From the NCBI GenBank assembly GCA_948567375.1, contig OX419762.1, positions 32,555,465 through 32,619,464 on the forward strand: a DNA stretch of 64,000 nt, given 5' to 3'. Shown piece after piece: positions 44,613-56,600 of the stretch (its first letter is position 1; each line of letters begins with the position of its first letter). The notes under the pieces are model-generated. The model searched no databases. It was given only the letters and a program-made list of their open reading frames with translations, and was not told the DNA's origin. This DNA comes from Lunularia cruciata. Lineage: Eukaryota > Streptophyta > Marchantiopsida > Lunulariales > Lunulariaceae. Both the position numbers and the translations under genes were made by a program.

Positions 44613-46980
44613 CACTCCCTCCAAAATTGTATCACATGGAAGATCTATAACCATGACATCCGTTATGGTCACTTGATAATCTTGGACCAAATATAAGTCT
44701 GCCTTGACATATGTCGTATGCAAAGCTCACGAATGCTCCCTCCAAGCCAAGTATCCACTCTCTTGTGCCATAGCAAACACTATGTCTCTAATAGCATCAA
44801 GGGTAGCTATCCTCTTACTTCCAAAAGGACACAGTGTCATATGGATTGCTATTGCATCTAGTGTAGAACCACACTCACAAGTGAGTAATGAAGATGTAGA
44901 TGGGTGGACCAAATCTAGGCAACACATCGTCGTGGTAGAGAAAGTAGTTGTTGCGAGTCGGAATGCCCTAATGCACAATTGAACTAGGATCGAAGAGCTT
45001 GCATTCTTGTTAGAGCAAGAGCTAAGACATACTCTAGTAGCGTGAGGAAAGGATGAGTAAAGTAAGAGAGATTGTAATATATGTCGACAATATTGCTCCA
45101 TAAAGGAAGATGGTAAAGATCTAGTCCAATCTGACGATAGTGAAACAAAAGATAAGAGGTCCTCGTGTGCCCATGGGGATAGACTACCTCTCTTCCATTG
45201 TAATAACATATGGAGAGGAAAGGATCACTCTTCTACCTCTGTCACATAAATCTCCAAAACCAGCCTATCAACCACCACTAAATGAGAGTTAAGTAGGGGT
45301 GCCACGAGAGCACAACTACCCAAAAATGCTATAGGTGCAGTCTCATATGTAGATAGTAAACCAATCTCTCCACATGAGATTGGTAGAGATGTCTGTATGC
45401 ATGCAAAATCCACTATCACACACTCAAATGTCCTTGGTCCAATAATATCACCAAAAACTCCCATAATCCTTCTATCAAGGACTATGAGACTTGATAATAA
45501 CATCAAGGAGAGAGGAACTATACATAGGAGGTAAGTAAATAGATAAACAATACTAGAGGAGAGTATACCAAATGCCGCCTATGGATAAACTAGTTATGGA
45601 AGATCATCCACATGGAGAACATCCTTTGCAAGGGTAGTGTATGAGAAGAGTGTGACAAAATCGTTGGATCCTACAAGCACTTCAAGAACATGTAGTCCAT
45701 CCATAGATGTAATACATCTCTCTAGATGCTCAAGGTGTGGAGGGATACCTAAAGGGGACCATGCCTTTCACTTTGACACCTTGACTCTCAAGCCTACTAT
45801 ATGTAGCTCAATAATCAAGTGGTCAAAGGTCTGCCTAATTTGATCTACAAGGCCCATGATGTGTGTATCATATGAGAAATGCACAATTTAGCATGGCCAA
45901 AGTAGTAAATAAGAAAGCTCTAAAGTGAGCCATGGAAAATAAGGCTACCCTAAAGGATATCCTAGGCGTGTGCCAAGAATTGATTCCAAGAATCAATTCG
46001 GTGAATCATGGTGATCAAGACGGTGAATCACTCTTGTGAACAACCATGTTGTTCGTGAAGGGAAGCACAAGATCCATAAAAAGACTGCACAAAAGGTATA
46101 AGACTTGCCAAGAATCCACAAGCTTCCCTTATTTCTCTAAAGGTGGATGCTCGCAAGACACTATTAAAAGCGCTCTCAACATCCACTTGTAGGAAGACCC
46201 TCTACGGATGGATATCTCAAAGTGCCCTAATGCCTAAAGATATAGCCTCACATCCTCCAAGTGTAGCTACTCCAAACGGATGTGGACCAAGGTGTCACTG
46301 AAAGTGAGAAGGATGTTGAAAGACAATGGTACGGCTGACCAAATTCCAGAAGATTTCTCCAATAGCAATTTGTCTAATGCTCCTCGCGTCCTTCTCCATT
46401 GCAAAAAGTCAATTAGCACCTAACACCTGACTAACAAACATATGAATATCTACTCTCACTATAGTTGCAACCACCAAAAATAACTTGGTACTAGAAGGAT
46501 CATATGCCGGAAAGCTATCTTTAAGATGCTCATATACTATCCTTGACAAGCCTCTTGAGGAAGGTGAGAGGCAATGGACAATGCTTATGCAAAAAGTGAC
46601 CTATCAAGATATAAAGGCTGTTCAAGTTGATAATCTAAGACCTCTAGTGGTAATCCTTCTCTTGCCATAAGATGTAGTGAGCATAAGGAAAGATAGTCTT
46701 ATCATTAAGGCTAGCACTAGACAAAGGGTGTAGAGTTCATGCTACTCTACTAAACTCTCCCCCTGACCCAATGTTCTACACCATCGTAATTGAGTGCACT
46801 CTATGGTATCTTGTGGCAAAACCCATCTCCTAAAACATGCAGCCCTAATAGAATCCTCTTATAGTGCTGTCTAGTCCTCCCTCAAAATCTGTTATATCTA
46901 ACAACCACCTCTCTATGCCCTGTATGTCCCCCTCTAGCATTATGAAGACACCATTGAGTAAGTAAGAGGAATAGGGACCA
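44613..46980 (-). pseudogene. Non-LTR retrotransposon (LINE) ORF2-like remnant
   Basis: Minus strand, one dominant frame with stops. From the 5' side: IRQIAIGEIFWNLVSRTIV (RT block 1, about 46,400), FGVATLGGCEAISLGIRAL, then QVDVESAFNSV (first catalytic Asp, about 46,145-46,185), and SYDTHIMG at about 45,856-45,880, where SYADDTHI is expected. Then come DRRIMGVFGDIIGP, SCGEIGLLSTYETAPIAFLG (45,506-45,225), and a C-terminal domain with CECGSTLDAIAIHMTLCPFG, a CCHC-type zinc motif (45,209-44,727). Two residues of the catalytic SYADD box are deleted, so RT is dead. No poly(A) tail or target duplication could be placed. Confidence 0.75.
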
Positions 46981-47811
46981 TGCTAACTCGTCCAAGGGAT
47001 CACATGCAAAATGATCAAACAGTACGCACAAAAAAATATAGTTTCATCATGGAATGTACCGGGTAGCTATGGAATAGACATGAACATGGAAAATTAGTCT
47101 CAAATAACTCCAAGATGCAACATGTTTGATATGTATCTTTGGAATGGTCAACAAAAGGATAGAGGAAGTGTGCATAATCTAGAGTGTCAATAATGTCAAG
47201 GTGATCTCTTGTTTCATGTGAGCATCCCAAGTGGTCCAATCATAATCCTTATCCATCCTTCCTATCCGAGTCTTTATCCCTTGCAAAGTAAAACTGAAAC
47301 GACATACCAAGTATAGTGTATCCCGAACCACTCTAAACAACCCCACATGGAAAGGCGTAGACATGAACTCCCCGGATGTGAACTCCACTAAATCTCTGGT
47401 CTCCCACTTGTCTTCAAATGGGACAAGACAAGCACATATTATGGAATTAGTTTTAAGCGGCATTTATTTCTGGCAACAAGATAGAAACATTCCACGGCAT
47501 AATCTTGTGAAGATTCAAAATCAGAGTCACCGCCAGCCACGGAGAGACTTTTACAATCTAAAGCGAAAAGTAGAATTTGTCTCAATCTGAGCTCAAAAGC
47601 ACGAAATGCCACTCTTCGGACAATTCAAGAGTTCTGAAATTTGCAGCTGTCTTCGTGACTACCCGAGAAGCAGGGTGGCCATCAAAATTCCAGGCAAATG
47701 ATGAACTCGATCACCGACAGTTGACAAGGATGCACTTTCTTTGTTTATTCTGATCAACAAATTTCTTAAATAGGGGAATCAAATGATCTTCACATCCTAA
47801 AATCTATCTGC
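46981..47811. other. Unassigned region downstream of the carboxylesterase pseudogene
   Basis: A 94-codon minus-strand stretch (47,463-47,179) has no recognised similarity. It may be the decayed 5' region of the LINE or unrelated DNA. The part nearest 47,811 is presumably 3' flank of the carboxylesterase locus. Confidence 0.3.
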
Positions 47812-48897
47812 CTATAATCCCTTTCGGTCAACCGTAGTCGTCGTATTGGTGCTGTTGATAAAGTGCTTTATTTCTTTCAAAAATGATTGTTCCACTTGTT
47901 TGAGGGTGTCAGGTTAATTAAACCCATGAATTGCATCATCGTACCAAATGTAGCGAACTTTTGTGGTCGATCTCTCCTGTGCTTCATAAATCAGTGTCTA
48001 CCAATCCTGTAAAAGATCTTGGCCACCCACAACCAAAGTATATCAGGAAGAGAAATTTTCTTCTCAGTCAGTTCTGCAAGTTGAGGGAACACATGACAAG
48101 CTGGATGATTAAGATCCGCATCTTTAGGGAGAGCCAAGTTCCAGAACGTATCAACTGCTCTCAAAGAAAGAGATTTCTCGCCCCCAGTACAATTCAGCTG
48201 GGGTTCGGTCCATCCTTCCGACGCCAGGCTGAAGCAAAATTTGCCCACACAGTGCAGTGGATGTATATCCTCGAAAGCAGTTCTCAACACAAAGATGGTG
48301 TACTATGTTGCCGCCCGCACTGTCTCCCATCGTAAAACAACGCTTGAATTCAGCGTGTGAATTCAACCACGGCTCTAGTTCCGCTTTTGCGTGAGTAGAA
48401 TCCCCGTTTCCTTCATCCCCTCTCTGCAGAAGTGCTTGGGAATGCAGCCACTTTAAAGCTTTGTAGGCGTCTTCGTACTGAGCGGAAATTCGATGCTCCG
48501 GAGCTTTTCGGTACTCCACCGACACTATTATGGCACTCGTAGACCTGCACACGAGTTCGCAGTAACCATGAATCATGCGTGCGTGGACACTCAAACAGAC
48601 GAAACCTCCTCCATGAAAGTAAAGAACCACGGGCAACTTTTTGTCGGACGTATGAATAATGTCTGGGATATATATATGCAAATTCATTTCCTCGTCGACT
48701 GTTATATACTTGGATGCCACACCCTGCTAAATTCTCCTTTTGCGGGAACCAATTCGAACATAGGCCTCGTAAACGTAGAATCTCGATGCACAACGAAGTT
48801 TTTGATGCCATGATAGGACGCCGTCAAGTCGGTCTTCGAGGCAGGACCAGTTGCTCTTACATCATGATCATGGAACTTCCATTCCAGTGTGATCATT
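47812..48897 (-). pseudogene. Plant carboxylesterase (alpha/beta-hydrolase fold-3, CXE/GID1-like family), broken
   Basis: Start ATG 48,897, about 362 codons, stop TAG at 47,812-47,814. Family landmarks in order: RDSTFTRPMFELVPA near the N-terminus, LPVVLYFHGGGFV (oxyanion hole HGGG), SVEYRKAPEHR, FTMGDSAGGNIVHH (nucleophile Ser), HPACHVF, VVGGQDLLQD (acid Asp) and WYDDAIHGF (His). The triad is complete in sequence. The frame is broken by three single-base losses in homopolymers (48,724-48,727, 48,181-48,185, 48,035-48,037), a TAG at 47,998-48,000 and a TAA at 47,914-47,916. The family hydrolyses small esters; GID1 relatives bind gibberellin, but the HGGGF/GDSAGGN/His set here fits an enzyme. 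No intron is needed. Confidence 0.85.
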
Positions 48898-49559
48898 GGT
48901 AATGCCCTCACTTCCCATCAATCCTACTGAAGTAATTTTGGACTGGACGTGGACCTCTCGCTCAGCTGCCTGCAGATGAGACTACCTCTCTGCTCCTGCT
49001 CTTAACTGCTGTGCTGGTGCAGACCGTGTGCGTAATTGCCTGTACTTTCAAAGTAACTATCTGCATCCGAAATTGATGATTTGTTTTGGATTTGTTTGGG
49101 AGAACAAAGTGGTGAGAACTTGATCAGCCCACTTTTTAAAGGGGGAAGGTCAAGCACCATGAACTGAAACGATGATTGTGTCGATTCCAAGGACGGGAAA
49201 ATTGACGAGAATCTCTGTAACGAGTTTCGAATTGAGGGATTCCTTCACAAAGGGATCAACTCTATCCTCGAAACAACGAAATATTGTACGGCCCAATCCC
49301 AGTATGAGTGGAGTCGAGCAAGCGGTTCGATTTGAATTGAATACTGAAGGCCTTGGATACCCTGTAACTTGAACTGAGAAGGAACTCCAACAACGCTTGT
49401 TGCTCTCAAGACCACGCCTAGATCAAGGGTGTATCGACGCCGACCTCGAGATCTGTGTTGGGCTTACAGTCGGGAATTGCTAGTAAGTATCAAAATTATC
49501 CCCCACCTGAGATACTGAGTCCAACTATTCAACTTTAACTAGAACAAGGATTCTACCGT
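48898..49559. other. 5' flank of the carboxylesterase pseudogene
   Basis: No gene recognised. Base composition is less AT-rich than in the surrounding elements. It may contain the original promoter (minus strand), but no clear TATA could be placed. Confidence 0.3.
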
Positions 49560-50396
49560 GTCCCATCCCGCATCTGTCTGCGCACCATTGGCACAATAGT
49601 ACACAAAATACAGATGGAGAATGGAGATGAGCAGTATTACATTTAGGCGGTTCAAGAAAGTGATGACCACTATCTCAAGAGCATGAAGGAGAGAATAGTG
49701 TCAATGGATATCTCCATGCTAAGAAAGAAAAGTGGACCCGAAGGAAGAATAACGCCAATATAGCTATAGAAGATAAGAAGGCTGAATCCGAAGCCAACGC
49801 CCGGTGGTACTGAAGGAATTGTCTTCGGAGGAAGAATTGGAAGGAGAAACTGAGTCAAGGTATGAATACTTGAGAGCAAAAGAAGAGTTCACTATGCGGA
49901 GTGGAGACTCCAACCGCGAAAGGGACTGAGAGCCCAAAGTTCAGCAATCGGGGGAAGTGGTTGTTGGAGAAGAAGAGTGTGAGTTCCACGAGGGGATTGA
50001 TCACATGGAAGGAGGAGACGAGCCTTGTCTAGAATTGCATACAGTCAAGTTAGAAAAGAGGAACAAGCAGGAGAGGTTGCCTTGGTATTTCGGAGGGCAG
50101 CCAGATCAAAGAGAAGTGCTCAAGCTATAGTTGCAGGTCCGAGAAAAGTTGAAGAAGGAGAGAGCTCGGATGGCATGATGTTGATGGTACAAAGATTATG
50201 CCTTTGGGGTAAAGCATCAGCCAAAGAAGCGCCTACCCAAGACAAAAACACAGAATACTATGAAGGAATATATGTTGGAGTCAAGTATCTATCAAAGATT
50301 GTTTATTTGTTGTTGGTGCATCTACAAAGAAAGAAAGCGGAGTTGAAGAAAGATCAACTTGGAGTGAAGGATGAGTTGGAAGTAGTAAGGCACTAG
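49560..50396 (+). pseudogene. U3-embedded coiled-coil ORF, fragment 5
   Basis: A frame with stops reads EQYY-AVQESDDHYLKSMKERIVSMD near 49,630, which corresponds to the EQQYILQIRSTDDYYAKIVKNM part of the complete copy. Then follow an acidic linker (MEGGDEPCLE, about 50,005) and a Lys/Glu-rich stretch to 50,396 (KKAELKKDQLGVKDELEVV). Shared MEGGD- and EFHEGID-like words link it specifically to copy 4 at 39,430. No LTR terminus is preserved. Confidence 0.5.
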
Positions 50397-52740
50397 AGTG
50401 AAGAGACCTTGTAAGCTTGAGGTTGAGGACTAAGTAAGCTTATCCAAGAAGATAAGGAAGCCAAAGAACTTCAGGTTGAAGCATTTCTTTGAAAGTAAAG
50501 CTTTGGTACTTTGCAAGGGAACTGTTTGAAGCGCAGTGTCATGTTGTGGTTTGCATAACCCATGAAAAAGTAAACTGGTGTGGTTTATTTCCATAAAGGT
50601 GGAGTGGGTTGTATGATAGATCCCATGGTTGAACTATTGCCATGTGAGCAATCTATGTCCATATATATGATTGGCCACATGGATTATGGTCTTGTTTTCT
50701 TTGAGAGCTTTTATGTATATAGGTGGTGGAGAGTTGCAAGGGAGGTGTGTTTTAGTTGGAGGAGGCTTGAGCAAGAGGGGGACATTGAGAGTGAGAGTTG
50801 TAGAAGAGTGTGGAAGCTGGGCATTAGAGATAACAATTGAGTAGGAGATGCTCCATGCTCCCAATTTGTCACTCTTGAATCCTTTCCTCATCAGGTTTCA
50901 CATTCCACATCATTACGGCTTACGAGATTGGATGGTGGCATGTTTCTTGGCGGTCTTCACATAGTGATAGAAAACCTTGATCCTATTGTCTTTCCGGTGC
51001 TTAATTATGAGCAAGTCTGGAACTTGACAATTGATGTGCTCTTGTAGATGGAGCATAGCTCAATTTCACTCATGAGCTTCAAGTTGGAGTTGCGGGGTCC
51101 ACTTGTCAAAAAGTGAAGAGGCTAAATGACAAAATTGCAAGAGATTGGAGTCCAATAAAAAGTTTAGAGTTTTTCAAACATCGAGGGAGTTTAGGGAGAG
51201 CATTTGAAAAGAGAGAAACTATGATTGGAGAGAGGAGCTGACAAGCTATAATTTGAAGACTAGAATTGAGTAATTTGAGTCAATTCTCTAGGAGATATGA
51301 TTGCTTGAGTCAAGGGGGATAAAATATGATATGTAGGAGCACAAAATAGATTATTTAGAGTGCATCATGAGACATTTTCATGATCTATCAATTGTATTAG
51401 TGAGTTAACAAAGTGCTTGTAACAATGAGCTCAAGAAACTTTAGATTCTGATCAATCTCAAATCAGATCTGGCCAATTAAAGTTGTAGCTTTGGAGAGTG
51501 AGGAGTTGTAGATGACATTCTGATCAGGTTTGAAGATTTGGTTATTCTTAAAGTTCTGGTCTAAATCACCTTAATAAAATTTCTAGTATTATTGGCAGCT
51601 AGTGTTTTCACTTCTATGTTAAGGTTTCATGTGAATTCTTCAAATAGAAATTCAAGGTCTTGGGTCAAGCATACTTGGGTCTGTAGAGCTCACAAGTTAG
51701 CCTAGCTAAGGAATTGATCTATATCTAGAGTTTGGAGTTGGATTAGGGTACTAAAATTTATAGAGGTATAGAAAAGTGAATAACAAGATATTATGAAAAA
51801 TTTGGTTGACTTTGGGTCCATCTAGAGCATTTCTATCTTTTATCATGATCGAGTGTCTTTTCTCTTATTTGTGTATCCATGAATGAGAATTTTAGGTTGC
51901 AAGAGAGTCTTTTAGGATTTTTTGTACCTCTGACCCAGAAATCTAGGAAAATTACCTAAAACCAAGAGTAAACTCTAAATTAAGGATTTCAAAATTACAA
52001 AAAATTACAAAAAATTGGTTAAGTTTGAGAGCTTGTCAAGGGAGCTATAGTGATCAGATTGTGGTTTATTTTGTATCATTTCAGAGGTCAACAAATTTAA
52101 TCATTAGAAATATTATATCACAAGCTTTCCATTGAATTCAAGAACATTATCATAAAAGTTACATAGAGAATTTTATGTCCATCTGATTTTCATAGGACTT
52201 TCCTCATCAATAAGACATAAGATCATTCCACTTGGAGTACAAATAGGGTGAAGTACATATTAGAGGAAGCTTGGAGTACAGATTGAAATTAGCTTGATGA
52301 TAGAGCAAGACTGCTCTAAAGCTCAATTTTTACAAAAATTATAGAGAGTTGCCATTGGATTCTTGTGATTGGATCCTCTCCATGATTGCATGCTTGTTTT
52401 TTCACCCAGTTGGTTTGGATTGGTGTGTGTGCATTGAACTTAGGTTCTTTCCTTCTAGGAGTGTTGTGTTTTTCTCTTTGGTAATGCTAGAAGTGATGAC
52501 TAGTAGAATAGGAGTGTGTATTATGATGATAAGGTAGGTCGCCCATTACTACTCTACACGATAGCAAGAATACCAAAACCTAGAGTGGATGGTTCTAATG
52601 GTTGGGATCTATGTGCGCTCAAGCTAGTAGGGATAGGTTTATCTCCAACCTTTGATCTATAGACTCCACAATTAGGCACTGTATGTGTTCCCAGAGAGAG
52701 AAAAGCAAAGTACGACAACGGGTGGAGGAGCCTGTACTAA
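50397..52740. other. Unassigned AT-rich stretch
   Basis: No coding similarity seen on either strand. The last part, before 52,750, may be the leader or gag of the following chromovirus. No repeats or RNA genes recognised. Confidence 0.35.
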
Positions 52741-52749
52741 TGGAGATTA

Positions 52750-53340
52750 ATGTCATTCAATGAAGACCACTTAGCACTACAAATAGAGAAAATTTATGAC
52801 AAAATGGTGGTTGTTTCTATTATTGCCAAATTAGAAATCACATCATTGAATATCAACTCAAGAATGTGCAACCTTGACAAGTCACCAAGATGGAGTTTGT
52901 GGAGCAAAATGATCAAGGAAAACAAGGAGATTTGGAGCCGCCTATTAGGAACTTGATTAGTTCCAATGGGATTGAAGGTTTGACCTATGCAAGTTTGCTT
53001 CACTTGTAAGGTAAGATATCGAATTGTGGTTGTATAATTTTGGTTGATTCTAGAAGTTCAAAAAATTACTTGTCCATGCAATTAGCAAAGGAATTAAGTA
53101 TTCCTATCAAGCCAGTAATTGGAAGTAGATTGATGATGGCGGATGGTAGAAAAGGTTCTATATTTTATATTTTGCATCTTGTTACCGTCAAGATTGGGAA
53201 AGAGTAATTGGAGTATATGAAGTTTGTAGTAGCACCTCTACACTATGATGTCATTTTAGGTCTACCTTAGCTTGAACATCATAAGGTTCAATTTGATTGG
53301 AACCAATGATAAATTCAAGTACAACACCAAGGTAGAAATT
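52750..53340 (+). pseudogene. Gag tail and protease of a chromovirus-type Ty3 element
   Basis: 52,750-52,956 is a Lys-rich gag-like piece. Near 53,032-53,160 the protease reads ILVDSRSSKNYLSMQLAKEL, where DSG is expected (Gly is Arg), then GRKGSIFYILHLVTVKIG and PLHYDVILGLP. Stops in the second half. Chromoviruses encode this between nucleocapsid and RT. Confidence 0.65.
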
Positions 53341-53391
53341 TTTTATTAGGTTGTTCGGTACCTTTGAGTGAGACACCTAAAAATAGTTAGT

Positions 53392-53640
53392 CCAAGATGG
53401 GAAATTTGTTGAGAATGCAACCATAGAGCAAGCTTTGGAGGAAGATGAATCTCAATATGGGAAATTTGTCAATAAAGAAGCCATAGAGCAGTAAGCTTTG
53501 GAGGAATATGAGTCTCCATATGGGAAATTTGTCAATAAAACAACCATAGAACAAGCTTTGGAGGAAGATGAGTCTCAAGATGTGAAATTTTTCAGTGAAG
53601 CATCCGTAAAGCAAGCTTTGGAGGAAGATATTTTTGTGGT
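53392..53640 (+). repeat. Four copies of a 22-residue (66-bp) coding repeat between protease and RT
   Basis: In one frame the unit reads YGKFVNK-AIEQALEEDESQ, with four tandem copies at about 53,397-53,635: GKFVENATIEQALEEDES, GKFVNKEAIEQ-ALEEYES, GKFVNKTTIEQALEEDES and VKFFSEASVKQALEED. Period 66 bp with a 3-bp insertion (TAG-creating) in the second copy. It is Glu-rich and probably helical, in the linker just ahead of RT. Confidence 0.8.
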
Positions 53641-53767
53641 GTGGATCAAGCTCATTGCACATGGAGGATCTAAGGAGGATCAAAAACCTCATCAAGCAAT
53701 GGTTGATCAAATAGTCCAAGAGTTTTCAAATATATTTTTGGATAATCTATCAATAGATTACCCCTAG
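53498..53767 (+). CDS. Open part of protease-RT linker, chromovirus
   Basis: 89 codons holding repeat copies 3 and 4, followed by IKLIAHGGSKEDQKPHQAMVDQIVQEFSNIF, the usual entry into the RT (FSDIF...LPP). Function as linker only. The stop after IDYP is followed by decayed RT block 1. Confidence 0.5.
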   Translation: MEEYESPYGKFVNKTTIEQALEEDESQDVKFFSEASVKQALEEDIFVVWIKLIAHGGSKEDQKPHQAMVDQIVQEFSNIFLDNLSIDYP

Positions 53768-54900
53768 ATCATGGTATTCCCTTCAAGATTGAATTATTGC
53801 TTGGGAGTAATCCAATGAGTAGACCAATCTATTAGCTCTTACCAAAGGAGTTGGAGGAGTTGAAAACAACCCTTATTGAGTTGTTGGAGAAAGATTTCAT
53901 ATGACATAATACATCTCCTTGGGAAGTACAAGTACTATTTGTTTAAAAGAAGGATGGAGGACTTTGTTTCTATATTGACTATTGTGAGCTCAAAAAACAA
54001 ATAGTGAAGAATGCATATCCCTTGCCTCAAATTCATCACTTGCTTGATCAATTGAGTGGAGCACAATACTTCTCTAAGTTGGATATTTATAACAGCTATT
54101 GGAAAATCTCCATTGATAGGGAGGATGTGCAAAAGATTGCCTTTTGCACAAGGTATGAGGATTTTGAATGGAGAGTTCTACCTTTTGGGCTTACTAATGC
54201 TCCAGTAGTCTTTATGGATCAGATGTGTAGGGTGTTGGATGGACTATTGGATAGGTATATGGTAGTGTTCTTGGATGAGATTTTAATCTATAGCAAGACA
54301 AAGGCAAAACATGCAGATCACGTGCAAGAAGTCCTAAGAAGACTACAACAATGGAAGTTTTACTGCAAGAAGTTGAAGTGTGTCTTTTGGCTAAAGGAGT
54401 TACCTTCTTGAGTCACAAGATCTCATTGGAGGGAATTAAGATGGAAGAGGAGAAAATCAAGGCCATCATTGATTGGTGTACTCCAAAGGATGCTATAGAA
54501 GTATGGGCATTTAATAGATTTGCCAACTTTTACCAATGGTTCATCCACTATTATGCTCATGTAGATGCACCAGTGACCAATCTCTTGGGGAAGAACTTGA
54601 ACTTTCAATGGACCAACATGCAAAAAGAAGCCTTCAAGAAGATGACAAATATAGTGTCTTCAAGACCCATTCTTCAACCATATGATCCTCAACCACCTTG
54701 TGTAGTTGATTTTGATGTTTCTAACTTTGCAATTGGAGCCGTGTTGCAAGAAGAATTCCCATATGGCTTACATCCTATTACCTTTGTGTCTTGTAGACTA
54801 AATACAATAGAAAGGAATTTTTTTGCTCAAGATAGGGAACAACTAGCAATGGTATATGCAACCAAGATATGGAGGCATTATCTCTTGAGAAACAAGTGAT
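53768..54900 (+). pseudogene. Reverse transcriptase and RNase H start, chromovirus
   Basis: 54,004-54,411: YPLPQIHHLLDQLSGAQYFSKLD, FEWRVLPFGLTNAPVVFMDQM and VVFLDEILIYS. The last is the catalytic box with the second Asp changed to Glu. A frameshift leads into 54,351-54,899: TFLSHKISLEGIKMEEEKI, then RNase H DFDVSNFAIGAVLQ, FPYGLHPITFVS and NFFAQDREQLAMVYATKIWRHY. RNase H keeps its first Asp and the Glu in the DREQLA region. Confidence 0.8.
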
Positions 54901-55199
54901 CATGCAAACTGATACAAACCTTTGTTACAGATATTATCCTTGGAACACATGAAGAGTCAACATCATCTATGAGAGGAACAACTACAATTGTTTGACATCA
55001 AACTTGAGTACAAACCCAGTTGATTCACATCATTCTTGATGCCCTATCATGATGATTAGACTTAGTCAAATTGTCGTGATAGGGCATCCTCTTATCATGG
55101 TGGCAATTATAATGGTATCAATTGACTCTAAAGTCCAACTCAAGTTTAAGATTGCTTTATAGTAAGATTCTTTCTTTTAGAAGGTACAAGGTCATCTTG

Positions 55200-56600
55200 C
55201 AGCATGCAACAGGGAGTCCAACACCTTCTCCTTTAAGGAAGGCCTTCTACTCCATGAGGACCCGATGTACGTTCCAGCCAAGGGTGATCTTTGACTTGTG
55301 CGCCTCCAAGAAGCCCATGACTTACCGATCATTGGGCACATGGGTGTGAACAAGACCTTGGGTCCTCTCCAACGCCAATGGTGGTGTCCTAACATGACAT
55401 GAGATGTTTGAGACTTTATCAGATTGTGTGAGAGTTGCCAATGCAACAAGGCCAACAATCAGAAACCGAGTGGACTCCTTCAACCATTCCATATTCCATC
55501 TACTTGATAAGAACACATGAGCTTGGATCTCATCGCATCTTTGGCCAAGACAAAGCAAGGTCACACAACAATCGTGGTGTTTGTGCATAATCTTAGTAAG
55601 CAAATCCATTTGGCACCAACCTTGATACCATGGCTGCTCCAACATTGGCACAAATCTACTTTGACATTGTCTTCAAACATCATAGGATACCTCATGTACT
55701 CATCTTCCATCGTGATCCTTGATTCATTGGAAATTTTTGGCAAGCATTCTTTCATATACTCGGTACCAAGCTTGCTTTCTCCATGGCTTATCATCCTCAA
55801 ATTGATAGACAAATTGAATGTGCAAATTGCACCTTGGAGGATATGCTTTGTGCCTTCATCAACATCCATCATACCAATTGGGATGAATGCCTTGTAGTTA
55901 CAGAGTTTACATACAATAATTCCAAATATGCAAGCATTGGATTCTCTCTTTTCTTCCTCAATTTTGGCCAAGATCCACTTGTTCCAAATTCCCTTCTTGC
56001 TCCTCCTCCATCCAATGTCTCTCATACGTCCACCTTCTTGACCACCATATCCCAATCCGTCCAACAAGCCAAATCTCATCTCCTTGTTGCTCAGAATGGG
56101 TAGAAACAATGTGTGGACCACCATCATCATGATCTCACTTTTGAAGTCAATGATAAGGTCATGCTCTCCTCTAGAAACCTACCCCTCCCACTACCCACGT
56201 TTGTAAACTCATCCCTAATTGGATAGGACACTTTGATGTCACCCAAATCATCTCTCCTATTGCTTATCAACTTACCTTGCCTTATATCTACCTTGTCTTT
56301 CACATTCCAAGTTGAAAGCCTTTGTTCCTAGCCCATCTCTTCTTTTTTCTCTTGTGTCCAACCTTCTCTTCCTCCCCCTACCAATGATCATAAGGAGTAT
56401 AAAGTTGATTTTATTCTTATGTGTTGCCACATTCAACGAGGCAACCAACAACGTATGGAGTACAAGGTCCTTTGGAAAGGGTATCTCCTTCATGATGCCA
56501 CATGGGAACCTCTTTCTCATCTCCAAAATGCACAAATGGCCATCTAGGAGTTTGAAACTTCAATGGCAACAAGGACATCACCAACTAGCGGTGGGAGAAT
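55200..56600 (+). pseudogene. Integrase and chromodomain, chromovirus
   Basis: The zinc-binding region is near 55,330-55,460 (IGHMGVNKTLG, LCESCQCNKANN). Core MSLDLIASLAKTKQGHTTIVV is at 55,517-55,650, and AYHPQIDRQIECANCTLEDML at 55,783-56,103. The second catalytic box is frameshifted. A chromodomain is legible at about 56,430-56,550: MEYKVLWKGYLLHDATWEPL and SHLQNAQMAI. Chromodomains target integration to chromatin marks in this clade. It ends just ahead of the GTGGGAGAA polypurine-like tract. Confidence 0.75.

Noticed and set aside
47179..47463. 94-codon minus-strand open frame as a real gene
   Set aside because: No similarity or start context, and it lies in decayed repeat sequence. Left unassigned.
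50580..50840. 86-codon plus-strand open frame
   Set aside because: No similarity and no conserved context; probably chance in AT-rich DNA.
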